DNA from: Rhipidocladum racemiflorum
Taxonomy: Eukaryota; Streptophyta; Magnoliopsida; Poales; Poaceae
Assembly: GCA_036346355.1 (NCBI GenBank)
Contig: CM070580.1
Span: 28,067,374-28,131,373, forward strand
Reading direction: 5' to 3'
Length of the DNA: 64,000 bases
This document shows, in pieces, positions 33,627 to 45,007 of the stretch. Each line of letters opens with the position of its first letter. The stretch's first letter is position 1. The position numbers were made by a program, and so were the translations under genes. The notes beneath the pieces are model-generated. The model saw nothing but the letters and a program-made list of their open reading frames with translations. It did no database searches and had not been told where the DNA came from.

Positions 33627-34108
33627 TGTCAGGCAACGACAGGGAGAGTCCGAATTGGCACAAGAAGGCATTTCGTTTCAGTCATTGGACAATCAGGATT
33701 TCAAGATACCTTTTCTTTTAGTGAGATCGAGTGGTCATCAGCTTAATGAGGATCTAGTGGCTGCCAATGAAGAAATAACGTTCCATTCAGATCCAACGTT
33801 GTAGAAAGGAAGTAGTAATTACTGTTAGTGGTAATTAGTTGTTTTCGTTTGAGCTGTCATGAGTGACTGGAGTCCTTTTCATCTCGTGGTAAAAGGTCTG
33901 GACTGGTGTCTAAAAGCTAGAGGTTGTTAGGAATTCTGTTACGATTGGAATCTAATACATTTTTGAGCATTTTTTCTTCCCCTTTTTACTTTTCTTAGCT
34001 CATCTAAATTGTTCTTAATCTTTCTGTATCGATTTCTATTTAGGATTCTTGCTAATTGTGTGTGAGTGATTCATTCTTTGACATGTCGGATCTTGCTGGG
34101 GTCTGACA
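33627..34108 (+). repeat. 5' LTR of the gypsy element
   Basis: 482 bp, TGTCAGGCAACG...GGGGTCTGACA, followed at once by the primer-binding site. A TCTAAAAGC / GTTAGGAATTC region and TTTTTACTTTTC tract are shared with the 3' LTR. Confidence 0.95.
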
Positions 34109-34111
34109 TAT

Positions 34112-34123
34112 TGGTATCAGAGC
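34112..34123 (+). other. Primer-binding site (initiator Met-tRNA type)
   Basis: TGGTATCAGAGC lies three bases after the 5' LTR. It is complementary to the 3' end of plant initiator Met-tRNA and would prime minus-strand DNA synthesis. The same motif occurs in the element at 9515-11917. Confidence 0.9.
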
Positions 34124-34212
34124 TATCGATTTTTGGCTGTGGTGGTGATCTTCCGTAGCACAGGTTCAGGAATTTATTTCCTGGGTAAAATCCATGAGCT
34201 ATTGGGAGGAGT

Positions 34213-35450
34213 ATGCCTAAACTAGGCAGATCTATTGAAGAGGAAATGGGGTCTCTGTTGGCAGGCGATGTTGAAGAACTGAAGAGAGAAGTGATTCGTT
34301 TGCATCAACAAATGGATGAGAACTCGGTTGCTGCTAAGGAGCAACTGGAATCGTTCCAGAAGCAACTGTCAGGCAACTCAGAAAAGATAGACCAGGTGAT
34401 GGAGATGTTGAGTTCATTGGTGGAGAAGTCGGGAAAAAGAGAGGTAAATAGCACGTTGGCTGTGTTTGGAAGTGAGAGAGATCAGGCTGGGCAATTAGGG
34501 ATTTGATTACCCATGTCAGGGGAAAATCAATATGGGATTCCAGGTACCGGTCATTCTTTTGCTCCCAATCCATCAATGGTACATAGTAATCTTAACACAC
34601 CCCCAATACCCTTCAACATATTCAATGGAACCACAAATCAAACTGAACCACAAGTTCATACCATTGAAGGTGATACTCTAGTGGCGGGTACTTTTGGGTT
34701 TAGTGTTTATCCATCAGTAATGGCTAGTGGAAATCTTGCACCCCAGTATACAGCATCCACTCCTCCTGTTGTACCCCAGTACAGACCACCATTTAATCAC
34801 CAATATCAACCATCTGCTTACATGCCGAGTGTTAGACCTGACTTCCAGTGGGGATACTCCATGCCAAGAGGGCCAGAAACGCTATCTAGCTTTTATGAAG
34901 ACAGGAATCCATACACCAACAGTTTTAGCAAGGGGCCTAAAATCGATTTTCCCAAGTTTGATGGAACAAATCCTGAAGCCTGGATCAGGAAAGCTGAGAA
35001 GTGTTTCGAACTCGGGAGAACACCAGAAGGGCAAAAGGTGGCCATTGCTAAAGTTTACTTAGTTGGGAGAGCTGACTTGTGGATTAGCAGCAACCGAATT
35101 GATACCCTGACTATTACATGGTAACAGTTCTGTGGGATGATTTGCAATAGGTTTGCTGCGGAAACTAGAGTGGAAATCATTAACAACTTCAGAGGGCTTA
35201 ATCAAATTGGCACAGTGGAAAATTATATTGATAGGTTTGAAGAGATAATGAATTTCGTAAAAAGGGGTCACCCTGAATTAACTGAAAGATACTTTTTGAA
35301 TTATTTCATTTCAGGACTGAAAAATCATATTAAAGTGCCACTGAAATCCTTGGGCCCTAATACTCTAGTTGAAGCTTATGCTCATGCCAGGAATTATGAG
35401 AATTTATCTTATAAAAAGTATACCATGTGTTCCTCAGAAGGTACTGGTAC
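34213..35450 (+). pseudogene. gag region of the gypsy element
   Basis: The capsid-type protein starts at 34213 (MPKLGRSIEEEM) with a coiled-coil N-terminus (about residues 15-75). It stops at 34504, reopens at 34513 and runs to a TAA at 35122 within TITW*QFCGM, then continues in frame-compatible text from 35137. The retrotransposon gag domain is visible as FPKFDGTNPEAWIRKAEKCF and FLNYFISGLKNHI. It would form the virus-like particle that packages element RNA. No clear zinc knuckle is seen after it. Stops make this copy defective. Confidence 0.85.
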
Positions 35451-36255
35451 TGGTAAGGCCAATCAAAAAGGGGAGAATGTGGTGACCAAGAAGGAAACAA
35501 GTGACCAAATGAGAGCTACAACAACAGTAAGTGGAATGGAGGAAAATGTTACAAATGTCGAGCCATGGGTGCCCGAACATAGTAAGGTGTGTAAGTTCCA
35601 AAAACAATTATATTTAATCACTGTGGAGGATGATGATGTGGAAGTCGAAAACAAACAGGAGGGGGAGTTCAGTACACCTCCTGGCAGCCCAATACACAAG
35701 AAAGAGGAAGAAGAGGTTCTCCAGTTGTCTGTACATGGGGTGATAGGAACCAGTTCGGGAAAAACTACATTCACATTGAAAATGAGAGTTAGAAAAATTA
35801 GTGCCACAGCCTTGGTTGATAGTGGAAGTACAGCTACCTTTATGACACCCGAGTTGGTTATGAAGACAGGATGCAGAATTATTAATCTTCCCCTGTGCAA
35901 GTATCGGTGGCGAATGGTTCTAAATTAGAGTGTAATTCTACATTTTTGAATTGTCAATATTTGATTCAAGGAGAATTCTTTTCTTAAGATTTTAGAGTGT
36001 TAACACTCAAAAGGCTATGATGTGATATTAGGAGTTGGCTGGATTTATCAACATAGTCCTGTCAAACTGGACTTAAAAACAAGAGAGTTTAGCATTTTCA
36101 AAGAAGGTAGAAGAGCAGTAAAGTTCATTGATGAAACAGCCCCGGAAGTGAATTGCATAATTAACGAGAACAAGTTAAGTAAATTACTGGATAAAGGGGA
36201 TGATGGAGCGGTGATGTATGCCAAAACCATTCTCTCTGATGAAGAAGAACCTTAA
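35451..36255 (+). pseudogene. Aspartic protease region of the gypsy element
   Basis: The ORF 35137-35928 continues from gag into a linker and then the protease active site ATALVDSGSTATFM (D-S-G) near 35808-35849. It ends prematurely at 35926. The second half resumes at 36022 with ILGVGWIYQHSPV and a post-protease linker to a TAA at 36253. The enzyme would have cut the Gag-Pol polyprotein. The stop and frame change split it. Confidence 0.8.
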
Positions 36256-37498
36256 GTGAAAAACAGAGAAATTGAGGAAGTACTGACCAGGCATGCCGAT
36301 GTATTTGCTGAACAAACAGGACTTCCACCACCCAAATCATTTGACCATAAAACACCACTAGAACCTAGTACAAAACCGGTAAACATTAGACCTTATAGGT
36401 TGCCCCATTATAAGAAGAATGCTATGGAAGAACTTGTCGAGAATCTGTTGCAATCACAAACTATCAGGCCAAGCATGAGTCCATATTCCTCACCAGCCAT
36501 ATTGGTCAACAAGGACGGAACTTGGAGATTATGTATTGACTATCGACAATTGAACATGAAAACAGTAAAAAAACAAGTACCCTATTCCAGTGATCGAAGA
36601 TTTGTTGGATGAGTTATACGGTGCTAAGTATTTTTCCAAGATAGACTTGAGATCGGGGTACCATCAGATCAGAATGAGTCTAGAGGACATATTCAAAATC
36701 GTGTTTAGTACACATACAGGCCATTATGAATTCTTAGTGATGCCATTCGGATTAACTAACGCACCGGCAACCTTCCAAGCATTGATGAATCAACTCTTAG
36801 CAAGCTTCTTGAGGAAATTTGTGTTGGTATTCTTTGATGACATTTTAATTTACAACGCAAATTTGGCTGATCACAAGGGGCATTTGCAGCAGGTGCTAGA
36901 GGTTCTCAAGGAAAATCAATTGTATGCAAAAAGGAGCAAGTGTGTATTTGGACAATTGCAAGTTGAGTATCTAGGACATATTATCAATGGTAATGGGGTA
37001 GCAACTACTCCCGAAAAGATCATGGCTGTGCAAAATTGGCCGATACCCAAAAATATAACATAACTCAATTGAGGGGATTTTTGGGTCTAGCAGGTCACTA
37101 TAAGAGATTCATCAAGAATTTTGGAACGATTTGTCAACCATTGTTTCATTCATTGAAGAAGAATGGATTTCAGTGGGGAGAATTAGAGCAACAAGCCTTT
37201 GTAAACATTTAAAAAAGCACTAACTGAAGCTCCAGTTCTTGCTCTTCCTAATTTTTCACAGCCATTCGTCCTAGAAACTGATGCGAGTGGAAGAGGTTTG
37301 GGAGCAGTTTTGATGCAAGAAGGGAGGCCTATTTCGTATATGAGTAAGGCTATTGGCCCAAGGGCTGCAGCATTGTCCACCTATGACAAAAAAGCCCTAG
37401 CAATACTTGAAGCGTTAAAAAAATGGAAGCATTACTTGATTGGATCCACACTTATAATTCAGACTGATCAGCAGAGTCTCAGGTTCATAAATGAATAG
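36256..37498 (+). pseudogene. Reverse transcriptase-RNase H region of the gypsy element
   Basis: RT begins in 36256-36612 (SPYSSPAILVNKDGTWRLCI, DYRQLN) and, after a frameshift near 36590, continues to 37063 (SKIDLRSGYHQIRM, PFGLTNAPATFQ, catalytic VLVFFDDILIY). RNase H follows from about 37240 (LETDASGRGLGAVL; YDKKALAILEAL), ending at a TAG at 37496. Together these copy element RNA into DNA. The catalytic FDD core is intact, but at least two frameshifts separate the parts. Confidence 0.9.
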
Positions 37499-37600
37499 AG
37501 ATTAGTGGTTGGAATATAGCATAAATTACTTATCAAACTCCTTGGATATAATTATAAGATAGAGTACAAGAAAGGGAGAGAGAATAGAGCTGCTGAAGCT

Positions 37601-39082
37601 TTGTCTAGGGTACCACAGATTGAAGAGGTTACAGCAATTAGTATAGCCATACCTGAATGGGTAACTGAAGTAATTCAAAGCTATGAAGGGGATGAAAATT
37701 GTAAGCAGATTGAATCTAAGTTAAGAGTCAATGCATCTAGTGTACCTTTATATACACTACAAAATGGGATATTGAGGTATAAGGGAAGAATTTATGTGGG
37801 TATAAGTACCAGATTGAGGGAACAACTACTGGATTCATTCCATAAGTCAGCATTAGAAGGGCATTCTGGAGAAAGAGCCACTCATCAGAGAATTAAGTTG
37901 TTGTTTTATTAGCCCGGGCTGAAGGCAAAAGTCACCGAGTATGTGAAGTCTTGTGCAGTTTGTCAAAAGAGCAAATTTGAGAATGTCCCATACCCAAGAT
38001 TATTACAACCACTACCGGTCCCGGAGATGGCATGGACACATATCACAATGGATTTCGTAGAAGGATTGCCAAAATCTAAAGGCAAGGATGTGGTGGTGGT
38101 GGTTGTTGATAAGTTTACCAAATATGCCCATTTTATCTCTATGAGTCATCCCTATACCGTTCAAAATGTGGCAGATTTGTTTCTGGATCATGTCTACAAG
38201 CTACATGATCTTCCAATGATGATTATTTCAGATAGGGATAGGATCTTCACATGCTCATTATGGCAGGAATTATTCAAATCCATGGGAGTCAAGCTAAGAA
38301 TGAGTAGTGCTTATCACCCACAAACGGATGGTCAAACGGAGAGAGTTAATCAATGTCTTGAAAATTACTTGAGGTGTATGGCTTTTGCAAATCCCAAGAA
38401 GTGGCATTCATGGTTATCTCAAGCGGAATGGTGGTACAATACATCTTTTCACACTTCTTTGAAGATGACGCCTTTTCAAGCCTTGTATGGCATGAAACCT
38501 CCCATGGTAATGGAAAATATACTCTTTGATTCGGAGAATGAAGACGTAAAGAGTAAACTGTCAGAGAGACAAACTGCCTTTGAAAACATCAAGATGAATT
38601 TGAAGAAGGCCAGTTCTCGAATGAAGCATTTCACTGATCAGAACATGATTGAGAAGAGCTTGGAAGTTGCGGACATGGTCTATCTCAAGGTGCAGCCTTA
38701 TAGACATAATGCACTGGGATTACAAAAGGTATTGAAGCTGCACAGCAAATTTTATGGACCATTTAGAGTCATTGAAAAGGTGGGAAAAGTAGCATATCGG
38801 CTGTTATTACCTAATGGGTGTCACATACATCCGGTTTTTCATGTAAGTCATCTTAAAAAGCATATTGAACCAAAGGCCATTCCAAGCAAAGAATTACCTC
38901 TAGTTAACAGTAGAGGGAACATACTGACTGAACCTGTAGCAGTTTTGGAAAGGAGGATGATTCCTAGGAACAACGAGCCAGTGATTCAGTGGAAGATTCA
39001 GTGGGCAAACTTGTCGCCAGAGGATGCTACTTGGGAAGATGCAAATTTCATTTTGAAGGTTTTTCCCGGATTCAATCCTTGA
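37601..39082 (+). pseudogene. Integrase with C-terminal chromodomain-like region
   Basis: The H2C2 zinc finger spans 37601-37912 (HSGERATHQRIK) and, past a TAG at 37910, 37943 onward (CAVCQKSK). The long frame 37943-39082 is intact: catalytic Asp in HITMDFVEGLP, second Asp in MIISDRDRIF, Glu in HPQTDGQTERVNQ. Near the end (38930-39082) the pattern ERRMIPRNN...VIQWKIQW...DATWED resembles a chromodomain, which in related elements binds histone marks and steers integration. The single nonsense codon between finger and core is the main defect here. Confidence 0.9.
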
Positions 39083-39095
39083 GGACAAGAATCTT

Positions 39096-39106
39096 AAAGG
39101 GGGGAG
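39096..39106 (+). other. Polypurine tract
   Basis: AAAGGGGGGAG lies 3 bases before the 3' LTR and would prime plus-strand synthesis. Expected position and composition for a gypsy element. Confidence 0.85.
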
Positions 39107-39109
39107 TAT

Positions 39110-39595
39110 TGTCAGGCAACGACAGGGAGAGTCTGAATTGGCACAAGAAGGCGTTTCGTTTCAGTCATTGGACGATCAGGATTTCAAGATACCTTTTCCT
39201 TTAGTGAGATCGAGTGGTCATCAGGTTAATGAGGATCTAGTGGCTGCCAATGAAGAAATAACGTTCCATTCAGATCCAATGTTGTAGAAAGGAAGTAGTA
39301 ATTACTGTTAGTGGTAATTAGTTGTTTTCGTTTGAGCTGTACGTCATGAGTGACTGGAGTCTTTTTCATCTCGTGGTAAAAGGTATGAACTTGTGTCTAA
39401 AAGCTGGAGGTTGTTAGGAATTCTGTTACGATTGGAATCTAATACAATTTTGAGCATTTGTTCTTCCCCTTTTTACTTTTCTTAGCTCATCTGAATTTTT
39501 CTTAATCTTTATATATCGATTTCTATTTGGGATTCTTGCTGATTGTGTGTGAGTGATTCATTCTTTGACATGTTGGATCTTGCTGGGGTCTGACA
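39110..39595 (+). repeat. 3' LTR of the gypsy element
   Basis: 486 bp; direct repeat of 33627-34108 with about 20 substitutions by eye and a 4-bp indel (ACGT near 39339). Followed by the GCACC duplication. Confidence 0.95.
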
Positions 39596-39600
39596 GCACC

Positions 39601-39907
39601 AAAGGTTGCCGCATTGCTCTCGATCACACCATGCGACGATGCGCGTGGGCATCCTCGTCACGAGCTCCCAACCTCCCCCCACACTGGACGCCCTCGACGG
39701 TCCTCATGGGCGCAGAAGCGAGCGCCCGTTGCCTCCGAGGGGATGGGGAGCGGGTTGGGGAATGGAGAAAGGATCCTGAGAAATCAGGAATCTCCAATAC
39801 CTAAAAGTCGGGAATGCCATCAGGAAGCTGTTGGATCGAAGGTTTCGCTCTTCTATTTTACGGATTGTCCATTTTTTCTTCGTTTCTTATCAGCAATTCT
39901 CTATCAT
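39601..39907. other. Former 5' flank of the AAGAB-like pseudogene
   Basis: GC-rich sequence continuous with 33465-33621 before the gypsy insertion. It probably represents the upstream or 5' UTR region of the minus-strand AAGAB-like gene. Short ORFs overlap on both strands and are not called. Confidence 0.4.
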
Positions 39908-40445
39908 GGTTCTGTTTGGCAGAGTTTCAGTTCCATCAGATCCGTGGATCTAGTGAAGTTGAATATTTCTAGCTCTACCAGATCCGTGGAGCTAGAGCTA
40001 TTGGTATATTTAGGCCTGTTTGGCAGAGCTCCAGCTCCCAACTCCACCTCGGATCTGGGTGGAGCCCTGCCAAACACCCCAACTCCAGAAAACCATGGAG
40101 CAGGCAACTCTGTGGAGCAGACAGAGTTCTAGTACATTTTTTTGGAGCAAGAGAAAAGGTGTTCCGCGAATGGGTTTTTTCAGAGCAGACGTGGAGTTGG
40201 AAAGAAATTACCCACCTTTGCCACTGGGGTAATATCTAGTTCTGCAGTGGAGCTGCTCTACAGTGGAGTTGTGGAGCAGAGCTGAAAAAATGGAGCTAGA
40301 GCTTTGCCAAACAGGCCCTTAAGTGTTTAAGTGGGTCATCTTGTTTACATTTTAGAATAAAAATATAAATTTAATTTACTTTATTTTAGCCTACAAGTTT
40401 CAAATCTGAGGTGGAACTGGATCTAGAACTCTACCAAATAGGACC
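39908..40445. mobile_element. Tourist-like MITE interrupted by a second related MITE
   Basis: Outer ends GGTTCTGTTTGGCAGAG and CTCTACCAAATAGGACC form an imperfect TIR. The interior matches the MITE at 45850-53683 (for example GTCATCTTGTTTACATTTTA). The inner MITE at 40013-40318 interrupts it. The outer target duplication is unclear (CAT left, TAT right). Confidence 0.7.
40013..40318. mobile_element. Nested Tourist-like MITE, TSD TTA
   Basis: 306 bp with TIR GGCCTGTTTGGCAGAGCTCC and, at the other end, GCTTTGCCAAACAGGCCC. TTA is duplicated at 40010-40012 and 40319-40321. The uninterrupted relative at 45.9 kb, reading GGTATATTAAGAGT across this point, supports the empty-site reading. Interior is rich in GGAGCT / AGCTCC. 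Non-coding. Confidence 0.88.
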
Positions 40446-41173
40446 TATATAACGTGTATTAAGCCATTGAGGATGAGTGCATACACGATCATACATTACT
40501 CTCTGTTTAGGTCAGGATTGGAATACACGAACTTTATAGGAATTTCACCAGAATTTTATAAAAAATAATTGAATTTTGGCAATGGTCAGGAAAAATTATC
40601 GTGTTTCAAACAGGCTTTAACTTTTGTTTCTGGACATAACTCAAAACACTAAAGTTTGGTCGACCAGAAGATATTTTAAAGAGCTAGACATATTCGTCGA
40701 GTCCTCAGTTTAGCCGTGATGTTTGTTAGTTGGGCGGTGCCTGCATCATGGCCTAAACCGGGAAACTATCTGACTTTCGAGCTCCCCAAAACTTTAATCA
40801 AGTGGATCCATAAATCTATCTATCCAGCCCAGTTACGACGGCCCGCGTTTCCTGTCGCACGACCACAAATTGAAGTACAAATAAAGCGATCCTTTTCCAC
40901 TCAATCTAAGCCCAATGGTACTAGTAGTGAGAACACTTCGGCTTATGTAGTGGCTCGTCGCACATTTTTTTTTTTTTTTTAAAAAAAAGCCTTTGTCTGA
41001 CTAAAATTAAAAAAAAAATGGTTATCTTTCTAACCACGAAAGTAGCAGCATGCAATATGTGTCGCATATCGCACTCCTTGGCTTGGTGAGAAGTTGGAAT
41101 CGTGACACCAACGTTCGCCGCAGCAGGTGAGACAGAATCACCGTGGCAGCCAACCTACCGAGCACCTCCATCT
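40446..41173. other. Intergenic DNA, no gene recognised
   Basis: Mixed sequence with a T15 run directly followed by A8 at 40966-40988. An ORF at 40716-40982 ends in that homopolymer and shows no domain. Confidence 0.3.
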
Positions 41174-41176
41174 TAA

Positions 41177-41553
41177 GGGCATTCCCAACCCTCCACCTCA
41201 GCTAGTGTCCATAGAATTAATTACGTTGCCAACTAAGCAAAAATCTGATGTAGCATAGGAATTAAGGAAGTGAGAGAATAAAAAACAAAGAAACCATGTC
41301 TCATGCAAGAAACTGGGTTGACACGGGCACCAAAGTGCAAGAAACCAGCAAAATCTGCATTGGAGGTTTCTGCGCGCTGATCAATGTGCGTTTGTGGTGC
41401 ATGCATTGGTTTATTGCTCATGCATTAGTTTATTGTGCTCTCTCTCCTCTAGACACTGCTTATGGAAACTATGGGTTGTGAAACTATACATTGATTTATT
41501 ACTCTTTTTCCCCTCTAGACACTGGTCATGGAAACTATGGGTTAGGACTGCCC
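41177..41553. mobile_element. Tourist-like MITE, TSD TAA
   Basis: 377 bp with ends GGGCATTCCCAACCC and GGGTTAGGACTGCCC (imperfect TIR), flanked by TAA at 41174-41176 and 41554-41556. An internal duplication of the ...CCTCTAGACACTG...GGAAACTATGGGTT segment occurs at about 41450-41480 and 41512-41543. Non-coding. Confidence 0.78.
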
Positions 41554-41556
41554 TAA

Positions 41557-42950
41557 TAGGACCTGCCACGCTGCCTATGCTAAACATGACAATCTCGGTT
41601 GTGTGAGGTGAGGTCCCTTCCTTCAATAATGCAGGAGGCCCTAAGCCCGGAGGTCGGCTGCCGTGATGGTCTCGCCCCATATAGCACGATAGATGCTGGT
41701 ATTATGGTCTTGGCACAGCATGCAATATGTATCGTCTGTGTTATTTTCACGGTGAGGAAAAAAAAACTATTTTTATAATTTTTTTACAGAGATCACGTTT
41801 GCCAAAAAAAAAAAAAAAACGCATCGGATGCTAGAAAAGCGAAGGCTTCCTTTTTCACCTTTGTTCTGAGAAGTTCATGCTCCACTTACAGACCAACACA
41901 TGTTTTGGCCATATGCACCATAAATCAATCGCTAACGCTTAAGACTTTCTGTCTTTCTGAATCACATCCTCTAAAGCTAGATAATACGTTAAATAGTGAA
42001 GATATCCTATCCACGTCCTACAACTAGTGCTAGTTTATTTGCACCAACCAAGTCTCCGCTTTCTTTTCTAGAAGCCAAGTTCACAACATCCTATATATTT
42101 GTACAAAGAATCATAAATTTGCAATCACAAAAGGCATCTCTACTACTATTCTTCAGACAGCATGGGGGTATAAATGCGTGCTCAAGCTTTCCACCTTGAT
42201 TACATTCTAACAGAAAAGGCCAGTGAACAATCATGAAGCAGATAAGTTTAACACCATAAGATAACATATCATATAATCATGCAAGTGATCAAAGCTTCTA
42301 GCTAGTGTCAAAACAGTTGTCCTTTTGATCTGCTTCACGTATCTACATGCCGTGACTCCTGCCTTTTGGGCCCAGAATCGCGGTGAGCTGGACCAATTCT
42401 AGCAGCCGGTAGAACTGCACGGCAGTGCTGCATACTTGCACCATTCTGATAGCTCTTCAATTGTAAAATATTAGCATCTGGTCTGAATGGAATAGTGGTT
42501 CCCAATTAATGGAGCACCATCACAGAGAAGTGATCGAGATCAGCGACCTCTCAGATGGCCCCATTCTGATTAACTAGCATTATCCGGTGAGAAAATGTGT
42601 TTTGGCCAGTAGTTTGGAGATACGTCAAAGGTTCTCTCATATCTGAGCTACCAAACTTGGAAAATAGCTGGGCAATTGGACCTGGAATATACTCTGAATC
42701 AGTGGTGAAAATGGTTAAACTGTATAGTTTCTTTGTCTGTCTTCTTGCCGAAAGATTCGATGGGTTTCAGGAATGCCCTACTTTTTTTTTGAAGGGTTGT
42801 CCTACTTTTCAAAGCTTATCTGCATGGGAAATGAAGAACGAGTCGAAATGGTTTTTTTTAAAGACATCTGACGCTGTGTTTATATTAGGAAGATAGAATC
42901 AGAATTACAAGGCGTTAGAGACTGCGCCACATTGGGAACGACGTGAGGGG
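41557..42950. other. Intergenic DNA, no gene recognised
   Basis: No credible ORF or element boundary. Homopolymer A runs occur near 41760 and 41803. Confidence 0.3.
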
Positions 42951-43700
42951 GAAAAAAGACATAGGGTTCTATCAAATTTGTCGCTCTACCAGTTTTTTTT
43001 AGCTCTGTTGCTCCTGCAAAAATCTAGTTTGTGGTCTTATTCTTGATTGATTGAAAGATGTCTTCATTGATTGCCCATTTGTTTTGAAAGACTCTATTAT
43101 TACGTTCTTTCCATTATTTTCAGCATGTTAGGATGATCAGCGTTTTGATACCTTTCCGAAGTCTCCATTGGCAGTTTACTAGATCAAAGTTCCATTGCTC
43201 CAGGTTTGTGGCCGGTTCTCATTAATCCGGTAAGAGCGATGGCAAGCGAACCCATTGGGCAATGGATGACCACAAACGTCGAACTTGAGGGCAGTCTACA
43301 AAGAGGTGATATGCAGTTTCCAGGTTCCTGCAACACATTTGACAGAAAAACTGATTAGGCCGGCCCTAAGTTGCAAACGTTGTGCACTACTGAATGTATT
43401 TTCGTCCATAAATGTATATATTCCCCTAGAAGGTGGGGAGTTAGATTATGCCAAATATCACAAATCCACCTGTTATTTAGCTGGGCATTCGTCACACTGA
43501 TCTTGTCTTTCGCCTAGAGTGTTTGAAGAGGTGTGGCGCAAGTTCTGAAGGTGCTACACCCTCCAACCATATGAAAGTCCAAAAAGTTGCCATTCTGCCA
43601 TTGCCAATGGTGATTTTAGTGGCCGCAGGGAAGAGCAGCTAGTCGGTGTGATCATATGATGTTGGCATTCCATTCCACGATTTATCCAGAGTTGTCCACT
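42950..43700 (-). pseudogene. LINE reverse-transcriptase 3' fragment (zf-RVT region)
   Basis: Read on the minus strand, several frames spell the C-terminal region of plant LINE ORF2. The parts are a FWxxxWLEGVAPSELAPHLF-type stretch near 43600, an NNRWICDIW-like part near 43450, a CQMCCRNLETAYHLFVDCP zinc motif near 43330, and TLIILTC followed by NNRVFQNKW near 43100. Stops and frameshifts are frequent. The catalytic RT domain is not present, consistent with a 5'-truncated, old insertion. No poly(A) end is obvious. Confidence 0.6.
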
Positions 43701-44390
43701 TGAAATGGTTATTTTCACTTTTGTTTTAAGACAGAGAATGAGAAGTGAATTAGCTGCGCTTGCCTGTGCAGCATGGAAAATTCTCTTTGGATAAGCATCT
43801 TCATGTAAATGAAATTAACATCGCAATCGTAGATCGTGTCATGGAAAGTTGGAAACTACCGGGTAAAAGATGAGTAATCTACACACAAGATGTGACGCAG
43901 GGAATGTTTTTCGTTTTATTAGTTACGTATTTGCTCATTTTAAATGAATCATTTACCTCTCTGACGACTCTGTCAATTAGTACCATTTTCTCCGTCACGT
44001 GCTTCAGTAGAGCACTCAATCTACATTTCAAAGCAGAATAGTAATAAGAAAAAAAACTACAGAGCCGTAGAGAACTTTCGACAACCAGTTCAATCCACCT
44101 AGGCTGACCTAGGCTTAGCAATGGCTGCATGAAGCCCAATGATTTGACTCTTTGAGGGCTAAGCCACACGGAATCATCTTTCCTATCTTGATTCCTTACA
44201 GAGAATCTAATACAGTAAATCTAATTAGTTCTCCCTCTAGCTACAGGGACCTGCACTGCACTGCAGGGCCGCAGGCATCCATCCACTCTGAGCAGCCAAA
44301 TAGGAATTTTTTCAAAAATAATATTTAAAAAATAATAAATTATAAAAATTAAGAAAAATACTCCTCTGTCGGTATTTCAAATGACGATAA
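43701..44390. other. Intergenic DNA, no gene recognised
   Basis: Possibly further decayed LINE sequence at its left part. Otherwise nothing recognisable. Confidence 0.3.
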
Positions 44391-44399
44391 TTTTGGTTA

Positions 44400-44455
44400 G
44401 GTCCGGGTCTGGGTCTGGGTCTGGGTCTGGGTCCGGGTACGGGTACGGATATAGA
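44400..44455. repeat. (GGGTCT)n / GGGTACG microsatellite
   Basis: About nine hexamer units of GGGTCT/GGGTCC/GGGTAC. A related GGGTCCGGGTCC stretch occurs near 44675-44770, ending CCGATTGCCATCTCTA, which resembles a hAT end (TAGAGATGGCAATCGG). No matching left end was found, so only the repeat is called. Confidence 0.6.
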
Positions 44456-44809
44456 CTCGTGGGTATAGTAAATTCGGACCCAAATTGTAGCTTGAGAGAT
44501 TGGATGAGCAATCTTTTTTGTATAAGACAAGTTATAATGTGAATTACTTTGATCCTCTGACCATGGTGGCTATATATGGGTTGCAATTGCATGCTAAGCA
44601 ATCTCATGTTGCATGAATTTTGTAGACAGCGTGCTTGAAGTCAGATGTTACAATGTTTTCTGAAAAGTGTTTCGAGTCCTGGGTACCCGTCGGGTTCGGG
44701 TCCAGATATGGACCTATAGGTGCTTTTAGATCCGGGTCCACAATTCGAGTCTTGGGTCCGGGTCCAGGAAGGCAAGACCTGGAGCTACCCGACCCGATTG
44801 CCATCTCTA

Positions 44810-44955
44810 GAAGAGGAGGAGGAGGAGGAGGGGAAGAAGAAGAGGGAGAGGAGGGGAAGAAGAGAGAGAGAAGGAGAAGGGGGAAGAAAAGGAAGATAAA
44901 GAGGGAGAGGAGGAGGGGACGAAGAAGAAGAAGAATTGGGGGAAGAAGAAAGGCG
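44810..44955. repeat. Purine-rich (GGA)n/(GAAG)n tract
   Basis: About 145 bp almost wholly of A and G on the plus strand. It can form triplex or slipped structures. The ORF through it is low-complexity and not a gene. Confidence 0.7.
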
Positions 44956-45007
44956 TCGGTTTTGTAGGTATTTTTTATTTATTTGAATTAAAATTTAAAA
45001 ATACAAT

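Larger units (their letters stand above)
33627..39595 (+). mobile_element. Ty3/gypsy chromodomain LTR retrotransposon (5969 bp), TSD GCACC
   Basis: LTRs at 33627-34108 and 39110-39595 (TGTCAGG...TCTGACA) are flanked by GCACC at 33622-33626 and 39596-39600. The primer-binding site TGGTATCAGAGC is at 34112-34123 and the polypurine tract AAAGGGGGGAG at 39096-39106. Gene order is gag, protease, RT, RNase H, integrase with a C-terminal chromodomain-like region, which defines a gypsy chromovirus. By eye the LTRs differ by about 20 substitutions plus a 4-bp indel. The polyprotein has stops and frameshifts in gag, protease and RNase H regions, so it is non-autonomous now. It lies just upstream of the P-loop exon of the AAGAB-like pseudogene. 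Confidence 0.96.

Noticed and set aside
44400..44812. A complete hAT element with TAGAGATGGCAAT end
   Set aside because: Only one end is seen (near 44812); no partner end or 8-bp duplication.
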